Counted from the first letter of the stretch, positions 1 through 6,677 are shown. The stretch: 18,512 nucleotides of DNA from Acidobacteriota bacterium (GCA_023436495.1 JAEZIT010000017.1:1-18512); one strand, 5' to 3'. A program made the numbers and translations. The notes: generated by a model not told the origin, from the sequence alone.

Positions 1-607
1 CTCGTGTAAAATGCGATTCCGGAGACGTTTGTTGAAATTCGCACATTCCCGCGAATTCCGACAGGTCGCGGCCGTACGGCTTGAACGCGTACTCGCTCTT
101 CCATTCGTCGCCGGCCTTTTTTACGACCTCGAAATATTCGTCCGCCAGCTGTCTGATCATAAAAACGCCGGCCTCATCCTGCTGTTCGATGTCGGGCACG
201 AACTGAAGTGGTTCCGTCGTGAATGCGCCAAAGCCCACGTCCGCCAAGTACTGCATCTCGCCGATCATCACCATTATCGCCAAGTGATCATATTCGCGCC
301 CGAAACCGCCGTTGCCATTTGCCACCCGCGCCGACAGAATACGTGTCTCAAAGCCGGCATCGCGGAGCAGTTCGTTGAACAGGCCGTTCAACTCATAGCA
401 AAATCCGCCGCGGTTCTCATCGACGATCTTCCGGTAAAACGATGCAGTATCGAGCGTTATCGGCTGCCCCCAGTGTATGTCCAGATTCTCGAACGGGACA
501 TTCAGCAAATGCTGCCGCTGCAGCAGTTTCAGCCGCCCGATATCGGCCGCTGCTCCCGCGCTTTTGAGCCCTATCCGCCTAAGATATTTCGCCGAATCGA
601 ATACCAT
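1..607 (-). CDS. Arylamine N-acetyltransferase family protein, 3' end outside window
   Basis: The minus strand encodes 202 residues of an arylamine N-acetyltransferase (NAT) with its C-terminus cut by the window edge; the family is usually about 260-280 residues. NATs move an acyl group from acyl-CoA to an arylamine or hydrazine through a cysteine thioester in the cytoplasm. The Cys-His-Asp triad is visible: Cys70 in RGGFCYELN, His108 in YDHLA and Asp123 in LADVGFG. The family N-terminal signature VPFENLDIH lies near residues 37-45. I chose the ATG at 605-607, because it gives the usual N-terminus and the frame is closed by a stop at 661-663. No clear ribosome-binding site is seen. The gene starts 51 bases after the ketosynthase stop, so the two are probably cotranscribed. 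Some family members, such as RifF in ansamycin clusters, release polyketides as amides, which matters next to a ketosynthase. The family is certain; the substrate is unknown. Confidence 0.9.
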   Translation of the reverse strand, partial: MVFDSAKYLRRIGLKSAGAAADIGRLKLLQRQHLLNVPFENLDIHWGQPITLDTASFYRKIVDENRGGFCYELNGLFNELLRDAGFETRILSARVANGNGGFGREYDHLAIMVMIGEMQYLADVGFGAFTTEPLQFVPDIEQQDEAGVFMIRQLADEYFEVVKKAGDEWKSEYAFKPYGRDLSEFAGMCEFQQTSPESHFTR

Positions 608-658
608 GCTGTATTCAAAATTATACTTGCACGCCGAAGTTATCGGAAAGCGTCTGCA

Positions 659-1927
659 CTAGTTAACCGCGCGCAGTACGATGGCGGAATTCTTTGATCC
701 AAACCCGATACAATTGCACAACGCCGTCCGCACCGTTGCCGCCCGTGCCGTGTTCGGCACATAGTCCAGGTCGCACGCAGGGTCTGCCTCTTCAAGATTG
801 ATCGTCGGCGCGATCACGCCTTCATTCATCGCCAGCAGTGCCGCTCCGATTCCTGCTGCTCCGGCCGCTCCCTGCGGATGGCCGACCTGCGATTTTGTCG
901 CCGACATCGGTATCTTGTACGCCGAATCGCCGAACGCGAGCTTCACCGCCTGCGTCTCGATCCGGTCGTTCAACTGCGTAGAGGTCCCATGCAAATTGAC
1001 ATAATCTATTTCGGAAGCGCTCACGCCCGCGTCCTCCATCGACAGCGTCATCGCCCGCGCCGGTTCTACGCCGTTTTCCTCGAGTCGTACGCGGTGATAA
1101 GCGTCGCATGTCACGCCATAGCCTGCGATCTCGGCATAAATTCTCGCGCCGCGCGCCGCAGCACTTTCTTCATTCTCGAGCACGTATACCCACGCGCCTT
1201 CGCCCAATACTATTCCCGATCTGCCTTTGTCGAACGGGCGCGACGCCCTCGCCGGCTCTTCATTCCAGGCATCCGTCAGTACCGTCATCACCTCGAATCC
1301 CTTCAGAATTCCCGGAGAGATCGGCGAATCTACGCCGCCCGCGATCATCAAATCCTGTTTTCCAAGAGCTATATGCTGCGCGGCATAAAATATCCCGTCA
1401 GTAGAACTCGTGCATCCGGTCGAAATAATATGCGATAAACCGTGCAGCCCGAATACCATCGAAAGCTCGCTCGACAAACCGCCGTGCGTCGACGACGGGA
1501 TGGTATAAACGCTCCCTTTGCCCGCATTTCCCGAGAACCAGTAACCGAATTGCCGTTCGGTAAACGACAGACCGCCGCCGCCCGTACCGAGCACGACGCC
1601 AAACCGCCTTCGCTCTTCCAGGCTCAATTTGTTAGGGTCGATCGCTGCGTCCGCAACCGCCTCGCGCGCAGCCGCCAGCGCCAGCGGCACCGTCCGCGGG
1701 ACATGCTTTCTGTCCTTTGCCTCCAACTGTGCTTCCCAATCGAATTCCGGTATCTCGGCCGCAATTTTGACCAGAAATTCAGACGCGTCAAAGCTCTCGA
1801 TACGCCTTACGCCGCTCCGGCCTGCTTTTAGCGAATCCCAGTAGGCCCGTCGGCCGATACCGATCGGCGTCACGCACCCCATCCCTGTAATGACCACTTT
1901 TCGCGGCGCTTTTAATTCGCTGAACAT
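659..1927 (-). CDS. Beta-ketoacyl-ACP synthase (FabF / type II PKS KS-alpha-like)
   Basis: This thiolase-fold condensing enzyme of 422 residues joins malonyl-ACP to an enzyme-bound acyl chain. From the ATG at 1925-1927 the catalytic set is complete: Cys172 in STGCTSSTD, His313 in NLHGTSTQLND, Lys345 in SATKSQ and His350 in VGHPQGAAG. The N-terminal VVITGMGCVTPIG and C-terminal CNCIGFGSKNSA motifs are typical of KAS II. The nucleophile elbow (STGCTSS) and the segments IAGGVDSPISP and CDAYH look closer to KS-alpha subunits of type II polyketide synthases than to housekeeping FabF, which has ATACTSG. A GTG at 1954 would add nine residues; neither start has a strong ribosome-binding site. The gene lies between the zinc-ribbon/SH3 gene and the NAT gene with 51-base gaps on both sides. 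No ACP, chain-length factor or ketoreductase is seen, so it could be either a fatty-acid or a specialised-lipid enzyme. Confidence 0.9.
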   Translation of the reverse strand: MFSELKAPRKVVITGMGCVTPIGIGRRAYWDSLKAGRSGVRRIESFDASEFLVKIAAEIPEFDWEAQLEAKDRKHVPRTVPLALAAAREAVADAAIDPNKLSLEERRRFGVVLGTGGGGLSFTERQFGYWFSGNAGKGSVYTIPSSTHGGLSSELSMVFGLHGLSHIISTGCTSSTDGIFYAAQHIALGKQDLMIAGGVDSPISPGILKGFEVMTVLTDAWNEEPARASRPFDKGRSGIVLGEGAWVYVLENEESAAARGARIYAEIAGYGVTCDAYHRVRLEENGVEPARAMTLSMEDAGVSASEIDYVNLHGTSTQLNDRIETQAVKLAFGDSAYKIPMSATKSQVGHPQGAAGAAGIGAALLAMNEGVIAPTINLEEADPACDLDYVPNTARAATVRTALCNCIGFGSKNSAIVLRAVN

Positions 1928-1978
1928 AATCCGATTGTATTGCGAGGATAACACACGGCGGACAGCCGCGAAGAGGTT

Positions 1979-2626
1979 CTAGTACGAGAGCCACGCGTCA
2001 AAAACATAACCCGTGTTGTTGCCGTAAGTGACCAGGCACCAGCGTCCGCTGCGTCCGGCAACCGTCGTTCGCGACTTTTCACAGTTTTCCAGTTGGACGG
2101 TAGCTCCGTGCGGTATCTTTGCTAGCCGCTCGCCGTAGTCAGCGTTCGGTTCGCTGCGGAGCGACAAAAAACCGTCGTTCGGCGAATTGACCCGCGCCGT
2201 CGGCTGAGAGGTATCCGGCGTTGGGGATGCAATGGGCGTAACGGAATTCGATTTCGAATTCTTCCGCTCGTCGATCTGTTGCTGCAGATTGGCAACCATG
2301 TCCTTAAGTTTTTGGTTGTCATCACTCGTCGGAGTAGGCGTGACCGATCTTGCCGGCGTGGCCGCTGGCGTAGGCGACGCTTTCTTGCCGCCGCGGTTGA
2401 CATTACTGTAAAGAAGAACCGCGGCCATTATGGCAGCCAACCCGAGCAGTGCGATGGTAATACCTATCAGCAGAACGGCTTTAGTCATGCTGCTGCCCGC
2501 CTTAGGCCTTGCAGCGCTCATGACGGTCTCCTGTTCCCCGGCATCGTCGAGCAGAGCACCGTCCGCCAGGCAAAACCGAAGGCTTTCATCTGTATATGTC
2601 GTTCCGCATTTCGGGCATCTCTTCAT
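1979..2626 (-). CDS. Zinc-ribbon, single-pass membrane, SH3-domain protein
   Basis: The protein has 215 residues. A short N-terminal zinc-ribbon-like motif (Cys4, Cys7 and Cys19 in CPKCGTTY...RFCLADG) is followed by one hydrophobic segment at about 50-74, a Thr/Pro/Ser-rich linker, a short coiled coil (about 102-123) and a C-terminal bacterial SH3 domain (about 146-215, with LSLRSEPN and a final GYVFDAWLSY). SH3b domains often bind peptidoglycan or peptides, so the C-terminus probably lies outside the membrane and the ribbon inside; this topology is inferred. An in-frame start 45 bases upstream exists, but the ATG at 2624-2626 puts the ribbon at the very N-terminus, as in similar proteins I recall from Acidobacteriota. 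There is no ribosome-binding site, and a promoter at 2634-2662 would start RNA at or within a base or two of the ATG, suggesting a leaderless mRNA. It is probably the first gene of an operon with the ketosynthase and NAT genes. Confidence 0.85.
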   Translation of the reverse strand: MKRCPKCGTTYTDESLRFCLADGALLDDAGEQETVMSAARPKAGSSMTKAVLLIGITIALLGLAAIMAAVLLYSNVNRGGKKASPTPAATPARSVTPTPTSDDNQKLKDMVANLQQQIDERKNSKSNSVTPIASPTPDTSQPTARVNSPNDGFLSLRSEPNADYGERLAKIPHGATVQLENCEKSRTTVAGRSGRWCLVTYGNNTGYVFDAWLSY

Positions 2627-2633
2627 CAAGGTA

Positions 2634-2662
2634 TTTATAGATGGTTTGCAAACGATTCGCAA
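2634..2662 (-). promoter_or_regulatory. Sigma70-like promoter, probably leaderless
   Basis: On the minus strand a -35 element TTGCGA (2662-2657) and a -10 element TATAAA (2639-2634) are separated by 17 bases. Transcription would start near 2627, at or within a base or two of the ATG at 2626. That agrees with the absence of a ribosome-binding site before the zinc-ribbon/SH3 gene. The assignment rests on pattern only. Confidence 0.5.
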
Positions 2663-2665
2663 ACC
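2643..2665. repeat. Operator-like inverted repeat over the promoter
   Basis: GGTTTGC (2643-2649) and GCAAACC (2659-2665) form a perfect 7-base inverted repeat with a 9-base spacer. The left arm also lies in the palindrome GTTTGCAAAC. The dyad covers the -35 and most of the spacer of the promoter at 2634-2662, the usual place for a repressor dimer. No candidate regulator is encoded in the window. Confidence 0.4.
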
Positions 2666-2699
2666 ACCCACCCGGCGGCGTTTACGAGTCTGCGCTTAA

Positions 2700-2729
2700 A
2701 CGCCAAAACGGCCGCTCTTGCGAGCGGCC
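2700..2729 (-). terminator. Intrinsic terminator after the secreted repeat protein
   Basis: GGCCGCTC and GAGCGGCC (2710-2717 and 2722-2729) form a perfect 8-bp stem around a 4-base loop. On the minus strand it is followed by GTTTTGGCGTTT, a broken but T-rich tail. It lies 30 bases after the stop of the gene at 2759-3418. Confidence 0.7.
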
Positions 2730-2758
2730 CTTCAGCGTCATTCTTATCTTGGCGGAGT

Positions 2759-3418
2759 TTAATACTGCGTCAAATTAAGAATACTGTTCAAAACGGTACC
2801 AAGTATGTTCCAGTTGCTACCGGACTGATAACCATAACGGGCCTGCTGATTGTAACCATCTTCATACCCGCGCTGAAAACCCTGCTGGAAGTAATACTGA
2901 TACTGATCGCGCGCTACATAACTTTGATAACCGTATGTACCGCTGCGATACGTACGTTCGTCATTGTATCCATACCGGTTGCCGTACCGTCGGTCTTCCT
3001 GACCGGACTGGAAACCTCGTTGGTAACCTAGGTTTACGGCTCGCTGAAGCAATTCCGCTCCGCGCTGGTCGGTCGAATAGTAACGACCGTTGCGATAGAC
3101 CCGATATCGGTCATTGGCCCTCGCCCGGCCGTATCCGTATCCAATACCGTTCCCTGCGTTATTCATCCTTCCTGCCCGCTGGTATTCCAGATATTCACGC
3201 TGGGCCCGGCGCTGTGCCTGTTGCCAATCCCGATGATCGCTTGCACGGCGCGTCCTCTGCCAATCTCTGTATTCTTCCTGTGCTTGACGCTGCGCCCTTT
3301 GCCATTCACGATATTCTTCGTTTACGTTCTGGGCGTCTACCGAAAGGGCCGAAACGGCCAAAACGAACGAACCAAATATAAAGGCCATAACCATATTCCT
3401 GCTATTTTTCGTTCTCAT
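2759..3418 (-). CDS. Secreted Tyr/Gln/Arg-rich repeat protein of unknown function
   Basis: The 219-residue protein begins with a signal peptide (hydrophobic core about 9-24, likely cleavage near VDAQ-N at residue 30). The mature part opens with four degenerate repeats at about 34-84 of the form EEYREWQRAQRQAQ, which should be helical and highly charged. A Gly/Tyr/Arg-rich stretch follows, and then two copies of a motif of the type YQRGFQSGQED (132-142) and FQQGFQRGYEDGYN (177-190). The protein ends in a hydrophobic tail NILGTVLNSILNL. I do not recognise a named family. The composition resembles surface or envelope proteins that make low-complexity contacts. A ribosome-binding site AAGGAG (complement of 3424-3429) lies 5 bases before the ATG, which fixes the start. 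A terminator follows at 2700-2729, so the gene is probably monocistronic. Confidence 0.8.
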   Translation of the reverse strand: MRTKNSRNMVMAFIFGSFVLAVSALSVDAQNVNEEYREWQRAQRQAQEEYRDWQRTRRASDHRDWQQAQRRAQREYLEYQRAGRMNNAGNGIGYGYGRARANDRYRVYRNGRYYSTDQRGAELLQRAVNLGYQRGFQSGQEDRRYGNRYGYNDERTYRSGTYGYQSYVARDQYQYYFQQGFQRGYEDGYNQQARYGYQSGSNWNILGTVLNSILNLTQY

Positions 3419-3771
3419 AATTACTCCTTGCGGCTCCGCACGCCAAATTTATCGCTCTTAGCGTCGAATGCCGCGACTGACCTGAAACAGGCCGGCTTTA
3501 GTACATGAAAATAAAACGCAAGCGCTGTTCCTTTTTGTAAACAAAGAAATAAAAGAAGTTATTTGATATGCTCTAGTAGGCTAGGTGATGAGTACAGTAG
3601 TTCATGGGATAATTTGACACGATATGGTGCAGTAGTAAGGGGTCTAAATATGCGGCTTTGGTAATCTATCTTACAAAGAATGCTGATACATCCGGTTAAT
3701 ATCTTAAACATAGCATTAATCCATTGCGGACAGGTCAACGTGTAGGCAACAGGCAATAAGCAGAAACACGA
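3419..3771. other. AT-richer intergenic region with no convincing gene
   Basis: Beyond the ribosome-binding site of the gene at 2759-3418, I see no domain, tRNA or repeat array here. An open minus-strand frame at 3559-3798 has no family features and a base composition unlike the neighbouring genes. A TTGACA at 3614-3619 has no matching -10 element on the plus strand. The stretch may be decayed DNA. Confidence 0.5.
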
Positions 3772-4044
3772 TTGATCAGGGAACCAGACTCTCTCCATTT
3801 GGATGAGATCAAGGAGCAGTTTACCGAAATGATCTTACGATACGAAGAAAAGGCCGAGGACAACGCGACGGTGTTTCCGGCTACCAATAATGACGCTCAG
3901 CCGACGGCGACAGATCTCATCGTCACTTCCGATAACGGAATAAAAGAACAGGACAACGAACCGAGGAACGAACTCTGGGGTGGAACGAATTACTACGTAA
4001 TGGCGAATCGGCGTAGGAAATGCGCCCCATCACAGATCTTTTGA
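3772..4044 (+). CDS. Hypothetical small acidic protein or gene remnant
   Basis: This plus-strand frame of 90 codons starts with TTG and has no ribosome-binding site, so its start is uncertain. The middle is acidic (LDEIKEQFTEMILRYEEKAE) and could form a helix; the end is basic (MANRRRKCAPSQ). Codon use from about 3786 onward resembles the neighbouring genes better than the AT-rich DNA just upstream, so it may be the tail of a decayed gene. A strong terminator at 4074-4100 lies 30 bases after the stop, in an orientation that fits this frame. The stop codon is inside the 14-base palindrome CTTTTGATCAAAAG at 4038-4051. I do not recognise any family. Confidence 0.3.
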   Translation: MIREPDSLHLDEIKEQFTEMILRYEEKAEDNATVFPATNNDAQPTATDLIVTSDNGIKEQDNEPRNELWGGTNYYVMANRRRKCAPSQIF

Positions 4045-4073
4045 TCAAAAGCCCTAATCCGAAAATAAAAGCT

Positions 4074-4100
4074 GCCGGGCCGTCATGGCCCGGCTTTTTT
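4074..4100. terminator. Strong bidirectional intrinsic terminator
   Basis: GCCGGGCC (4074-4081) and GGCCCGGC (4087-4094) make a perfect 8-bp stem with a GTCAT loop. On the plus strand it is followed by six T (4095-4100). On the minus strand AGCTTTTATTTT follows. It therefore serves the STAS gene on the minus strand, and any transcript through 3772-4044 on the plus strand. Confidence 0.85.
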
Positions 4101-4472
4101 CTATGCTCCCGCAGTTGCACCGGAACCGCCGAAACTCGCGATCGCTTCGGCCTCGTTGTCGAAAACCTCGAACACCGTTAGAAGTTTTGTGATCATCATC
4201 AATTCGGCGACGCGTTCCGTCAGGTTCAGAAGTTTCATGTCGCCGCCGTTCTTTTCGAGCGTCGCGTAGCCGGCAACAAGTTCACCGAGGCCGCTTGAAT
4301 CGATACTGTTAACATTCGCGAGGTTTACCAGCACTTTCTTTTCGCCGGCTTCCACCAAGCCGCGAAGTGCGTTGTGAAGATTGATGTTCGTCTCGCCGAG
4401 GCGTATCTGTCCTTCGAGGTCAACAATAACGACCGAATCCTGCCGGCGTGTAGAAATGTTCAATGTGCTCAT
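4101..4472 (-). CDS. STAS-domain protein, anti-anti-sigma factor type
   Basis: The 123-residue protein is a single STAS domain of the SpoIIAA/RsbV type. These proteins bind anti-sigma kinases and free the sigma factor, and are switched off by phosphorylation of a conserved serine. The phosphorylation motif is intact: Asp58-Ser59-Ser60-Gly61 in VNSIDSSGLGELV, with Ser59 as the likely site. The core strands VVIVDLEGQI and KKVLVNLANV and the segment KLLNLTERV are typical. The C-terminus ends in a Gly/Ala tail. The ATG at 4470-4472 has a GGAG ribosome-binding site (complement of 4479-4482); an upstream frame extension is not needed. A sigma70-like promoter at 4561-4588 and the terminator at 4074-4100 suggest a monocistronic unit. 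No anti-sigma kinase, phosphatase or sigma factor is adjacent, so the partner is encoded elsewhere. Confidence 0.92.
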   Translation of the reverse strand: MSTLNISTRRQDSVVIVDLEGQIRLGETNINLHNALRGLVEAGEKKVLVNLANVNSIDSSGLGELVAGYATLEKNGGDMKLLNLTERVAELMMITKLLTVFEVFDNEAEAIASFGGSGATAGA

Positions 4473-4560
4473 AATATTCTCCGAGTATAGGGTAAGTACG
4501 CCGATACCGCGACGATTGTTCCGACCATCCATGAGGCGTCAACTTTTCGGCAACGCTATT

Positions 4561-4588
4561 AGCATACGCTCGATCGAAAATATGTCAA
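4561..4588 (-). promoter_or_regulatory. Sigma70-like promoter for the STAS gene
   Basis: The minus strand carries a perfect -35 box TTGACA (4588-4583), a 16-base spacer and a -10 box TATGCT (4566-4561). The start of transcription would fall near 4554, leaving a leader of about 80 bases before the ATG at 4472. Confidence 0.6.
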
Positions 4589-4621
4589 TATTTTTCCTGG
4601 TGCCGCATATCCGCTCCGGCA

Positions 4622-4659
4622 AACGAAAGAAAATAGCGGTCGAATCCGCGATTCCCCGC
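4622..4659 (-). terminator. Probable intrinsic terminator after the secreted protein at 4664
   Basis: On the minus strand, four bases after the stop, GCGG pairs with CCGC and an inner GAATC pairs with GATTC around a GCG loop (4636-4659). The tail TATTTTCTTTCGTTT is T-rich but interrupted. Confidence 0.55.
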
Positions 4660-4663
4660 CGAA

Positions 4664-5179
4664 TTACCTAACCGATATATTGCCAGATTCGATCGGCAGC
4701 ATTGGAAAGTCACCCGGCTGATTGTTCATGCAGAGTTGTGGGTCGCCGGTCGTGTCAGGATCGTCGTCAAAAAAGAAAACCGTACTTATCCGGTCAATGT
4801 TTCGGCCGGGTTCTCCGTTGTCCTCCACTGAAAAATACACCGCATCGACCAGGTTCGGATCGTTCGTTCTGCGGGTAGTTCCTCCGAAAAACACCAAATT
4901 CCCGTAACGGTTCATACACGAGATGTCTACTTGAAGCTGATAGTTCTGGCCGTTTGCACCGTTGTAAGCAGGATTATGCAGCACAGCGATGGCTGAAACG
5001 GTGCCATCCGATGAACTTCGGGCATTTACCGTAAATTGCCGCCTTTTTGTGTTGCCGTCCGTATCCTGAACGAGCAGCGTTCCGTGTCCGGAGACGGCGC
5101 CCTGAAATGCTTGAAATGCCGAGACCGACATAAAGGCAGCAGCTATAAGAGTTAAAACGATAGTGAGTTTCTTTAACAT
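4664..5179 (-). CDS. Secreted beta-rich protein of unknown function
   Basis: The 171-residue protein has a signal peptide (MLKK, hydrophobic core to about residue 20, cleavage near SAFQ). The mature part alternates short strands and turns: GTLLVQDTDGN, RRQFTVNARSSSDG, YQLQVDISCMN, LVFFGGTTRR and VYFSVEDNGE, ending in LPIESGNISVR. This pattern recalls proteins I remember being annotated with a post-COAP-1 domain, which are common in Acidobacteriota and related soil bacteria; I hold that link loosely. Cys88 and Cys150 could form a disulphide. The ATG at 5177-5179 is chosen because it begins the signal peptide; AGGAAG lies upstream but about 11 bases away. A weak promoter (TTGTCA at 5274-5269, TGTTAA at 5251-5246) may drive it. 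A probable terminator follows, so it is likely monocistronic. Confidence 0.75.
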   Translation of the reverse strand: MLKKLTIVLTLIAAAFMSVSAFQAFQGAVSGHGTLLVQDTDGNTKRRQFTVNARSSSDGTVSAIAVLHNPAYNGANGQNYQLQVDISCMNRYGNLVFFGGTTRRTNDPNLVDAVYFSVEDNGEPGRNIDRISTVFFFDDDPDTTGDPQLCMNNQPGDFPMLPIESGNISVR

Positions 5180-5285
5180 ATGTGAAGAGTCTTCCTTTTT
5201 TGTGAGTATTTTGAACGCGGCCATCAGGCCTGCACGCGACACAGTTTAACAGTAACTGGCCGAGATATTGACAAGTTTTTTTACC

Positions 5286-5310
5286 AAAAAAAGCCGCCCA
5301 ACCGGGCGGC
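5286..5310 (-). terminator. Intrinsic terminator of dnaN
   Basis: GCCGCCC (5293-5299) and GGGCGGC (5304-5310) form a perfect 7-bp stem with a 4-base loop. On the minus strand seven T follow (5292-5286). It lies 28 bases after the dnaN stop. Confidence 0.85.
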
Positions 5311-5338
5311 CTCGAATAAAGTCGTGTTGTATTTAGGA

Positions 5339-6538
5339 TCATATCCTCAGCGGCATAACGATATATTTGTAATCGTACTGGCTGTCGCCGGCGATCCGCA
5401 TCTGTGTCTGGGCATTGGCATCCTTAAACTCAAATGAGATTCGAACCGGGCCTTTCCCTTCCTTTACGCGGACCTTGTCGCCATCGGTTTCCTTTTCGCC
5501 TTCGGCAGCGTCATTTGCGGCGTCAACCGATTCGCCCGCGTATATCGCCCCGACATTGTTCAGGAATTCCTGCAGGTACTGCCAGTTGAACCCAAGCTGG
5601 ATCTCTTCGCCCGAATACTCCGCCGGAACCGTTTCGCGGCCCTCGCCTTCTTCCGACGATTGCGCTGAGAGTTCTATCTCGCCCTCGCGGACCGTCAGGC
5701 GTATCGAACGGTTGCGGTCATCCGCCATCAGCGAAACTCGTCGGACGGATTTCTTCATGTCGTCCAGGTCGAACGTCACCGTCTTATCGTTATCCTTCGG
5801 CAGGACCATTTCGTAGTTGGGGAAGTTGCCGTTCAGCTTTCTCGTGATCAACAAGCGGCCTTCCGTCTCGAAATAGATATGGTTCGGGTCCTCGCCGAAA
5901 GCGATGTCGCCTTCGCCGCGTGCAATGCGGGTCAGTTCCAGCAGAGCCTTTTTCGGTACAAGCGTATCGATCACTCCGTCCAGGTTGTCGAACGCCCTTT
6001 CGATGTACGCGAGACGATGGCCGTCGGTTGTGACCATTTTCGCGACGCCGTCCGCGATGATGAATTTCGCGCCCGAAAGCGTAAAACGCGATTGTTCGTT
6101 AGTGATCGCGAACGCCGTATTCTGTACGAAATGATTGAATACCTCGGCAGGAAGTTTCAGCGGCGTCGATTTGAAGGACGGGATTTCGGGGAACTGTTCG
6201 CGGCTTATACCCGCCAGACGGAAATTCGCCTTGCCGCATGTCATTCGGACCCATTCGTTATCCTCCTTTTTGAAATGAACGTCGCCGGGATCGAGAGCTC
6301 TGACGATGTCAAAAAGCTTCTTTGCCGGGATACACATTGCGCCCGCCTTTTTGATCTCGGCCTCAGCGTCGCAGCGGACCGTTACGTCAAGGTCGGTACC
6401 GACGATTCGGATCTCGTTCTCACCGATCGATTCGATCAAGATATTTGAGAGCACAGGGATCGTTGCCTTTCGTTCGACTATTCCCTGCACAAAGCCAAGT
6501 TCGTCTTTGAGTACGTTCTGATCGATTGTAAATTCCAT
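5339..6538 (-). CDS. dnaN: DNA polymerase III subunit beta (sliding clamp)
   Basis: DnaN forms the ring that tethers the replicative polymerase to DNA and is a hub for repair factors. The 399 residues show the three clamp domains. Visible motifs are VERKATIPVLSNI (22-34), the TDGHRLA segment of the partner-binding pocket (171-177), RLLITRKLNGNFPNYE (228-243) and the C-terminal YIVMPLRI. The usual length is about 365-380 residues; the excess comes from a charged insertion at about 335-362 (AANDAAEGEKETDGDK) in domain III. The ATG at 6536-6538 has an AGGAG ribosome-binding site (complement of 6548-6552). The gene follows dnaA on the same strand with a 395-base gap that holds part of the origin. 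A TATAAT at 6571-6566 suggests its own promoter. The terminator at 5286-5310 ends the unit. Confidence 0.98.
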   Translation of the reverse strand: MEFTIDQNVLKDELGFVQGIVERKATIPVLSNILIESIGENEIRIVGTDLDVTVRCDAEAEIKKAGAMCIPAKKLFDIVRALDPGDVHFKKEDNEWVRMTCGKANFRLAGISREQFPEIPSFKSTPLKLPAEVFNHFVQNTAFAITNEQSRFTLSGAKFIIADGVAKMVTTDGHRLAYIERAFDNLDGVIDTLVPKKALLELTRIARGEGDIAFGEDPNHIYFETEGRLLITRKLNGNFPNYEMVLPKDNDKTVTFDLDDMKKSVRRVSLMADDRNRSIRLTVREGEIELSAQSSEEGEGRETVPAEYSGEEIQLGFNWQYLQEFLNNVGAIYAGESVDAANDAAEGEKETDGDKVRVKEGKGPVRISFEFKDANAQTQMRIAGDSQYDYKYIVMPLRI

Positions 6539-6565
6539 TTATGATTGCTCCTGAATTTAACGAAT

Positions 6566-6571
6566 ATTATA
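6566..6571 (-). promoter_or_regulatory. Probable -10 element of a dnaN promoter
   Basis: The minus strand has a perfect TATAAT about 28 bases before the dnaN ATG, which would put the start of RNA near 6559 and include the AGGAG site in a short leader. No good -35 box lies 16-18 bases upstream (TCAGGT at the 17-base position). The promoter borders the AT-rich unwinding tract. Confidence 0.5.
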
Positions 6572-6600
6572 TCCGAATCCCTTCGTAAACCTGACTCGCC

Positions 6601-6677
6601 GTTTTACTACTTCTAAGAAAGAAAATTATGTTTATATTTCCAGCAGTAGTAGTAGGCGCCTGTGGAACTGTGTAAAA
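6601..6677. other. oriC unwinding element with DnaA-trio-like repeats
   Basis: Read from right to left, two DnaA-box-like nonamers, TGTGTAAAA (6669-6677) and TGTGGAACT (6661-6669), adjoin a GC block GGCGCC (6655-6660). Next come three TAG trinucleotides (6647-6655) and two CAG (6641-6646), then an AT-rich tract (6601-6640, only 8 G or C in 40). This is the order known for the basal unwinding system of Bacillus subtilis, where DnaA spreads from boxes onto 3'-GAT trinucleotides of one strand and melts the duplex. The assignment is by pattern and position between dnaA and dnaN. Confidence 0.65.

Noticed and set aside
11..697. Long plus-strand open frame opposite the NAT gene
   Set aside because: Its sequence has no family features, and the opposite strand carries a complete NAT catalytic triad and signature motifs.
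878..1438. Plus-strand open frame inside the ketosynthase gene
   Set aside because: It is antisense to conserved ketosynthase motifs, and is Arg/His-rich as shadow frames in this base composition usually are.
3559..3798. Minus-strand open frame in the AT-rich gap
   Set aside because: No ribosome-binding site, no recognisable domain, and base composition unlike the neighbouring genes.
5879..6448. Plus-strand open frame inside dnaN
   Set aside because: Antisense to the sliding clamp; no independent support.
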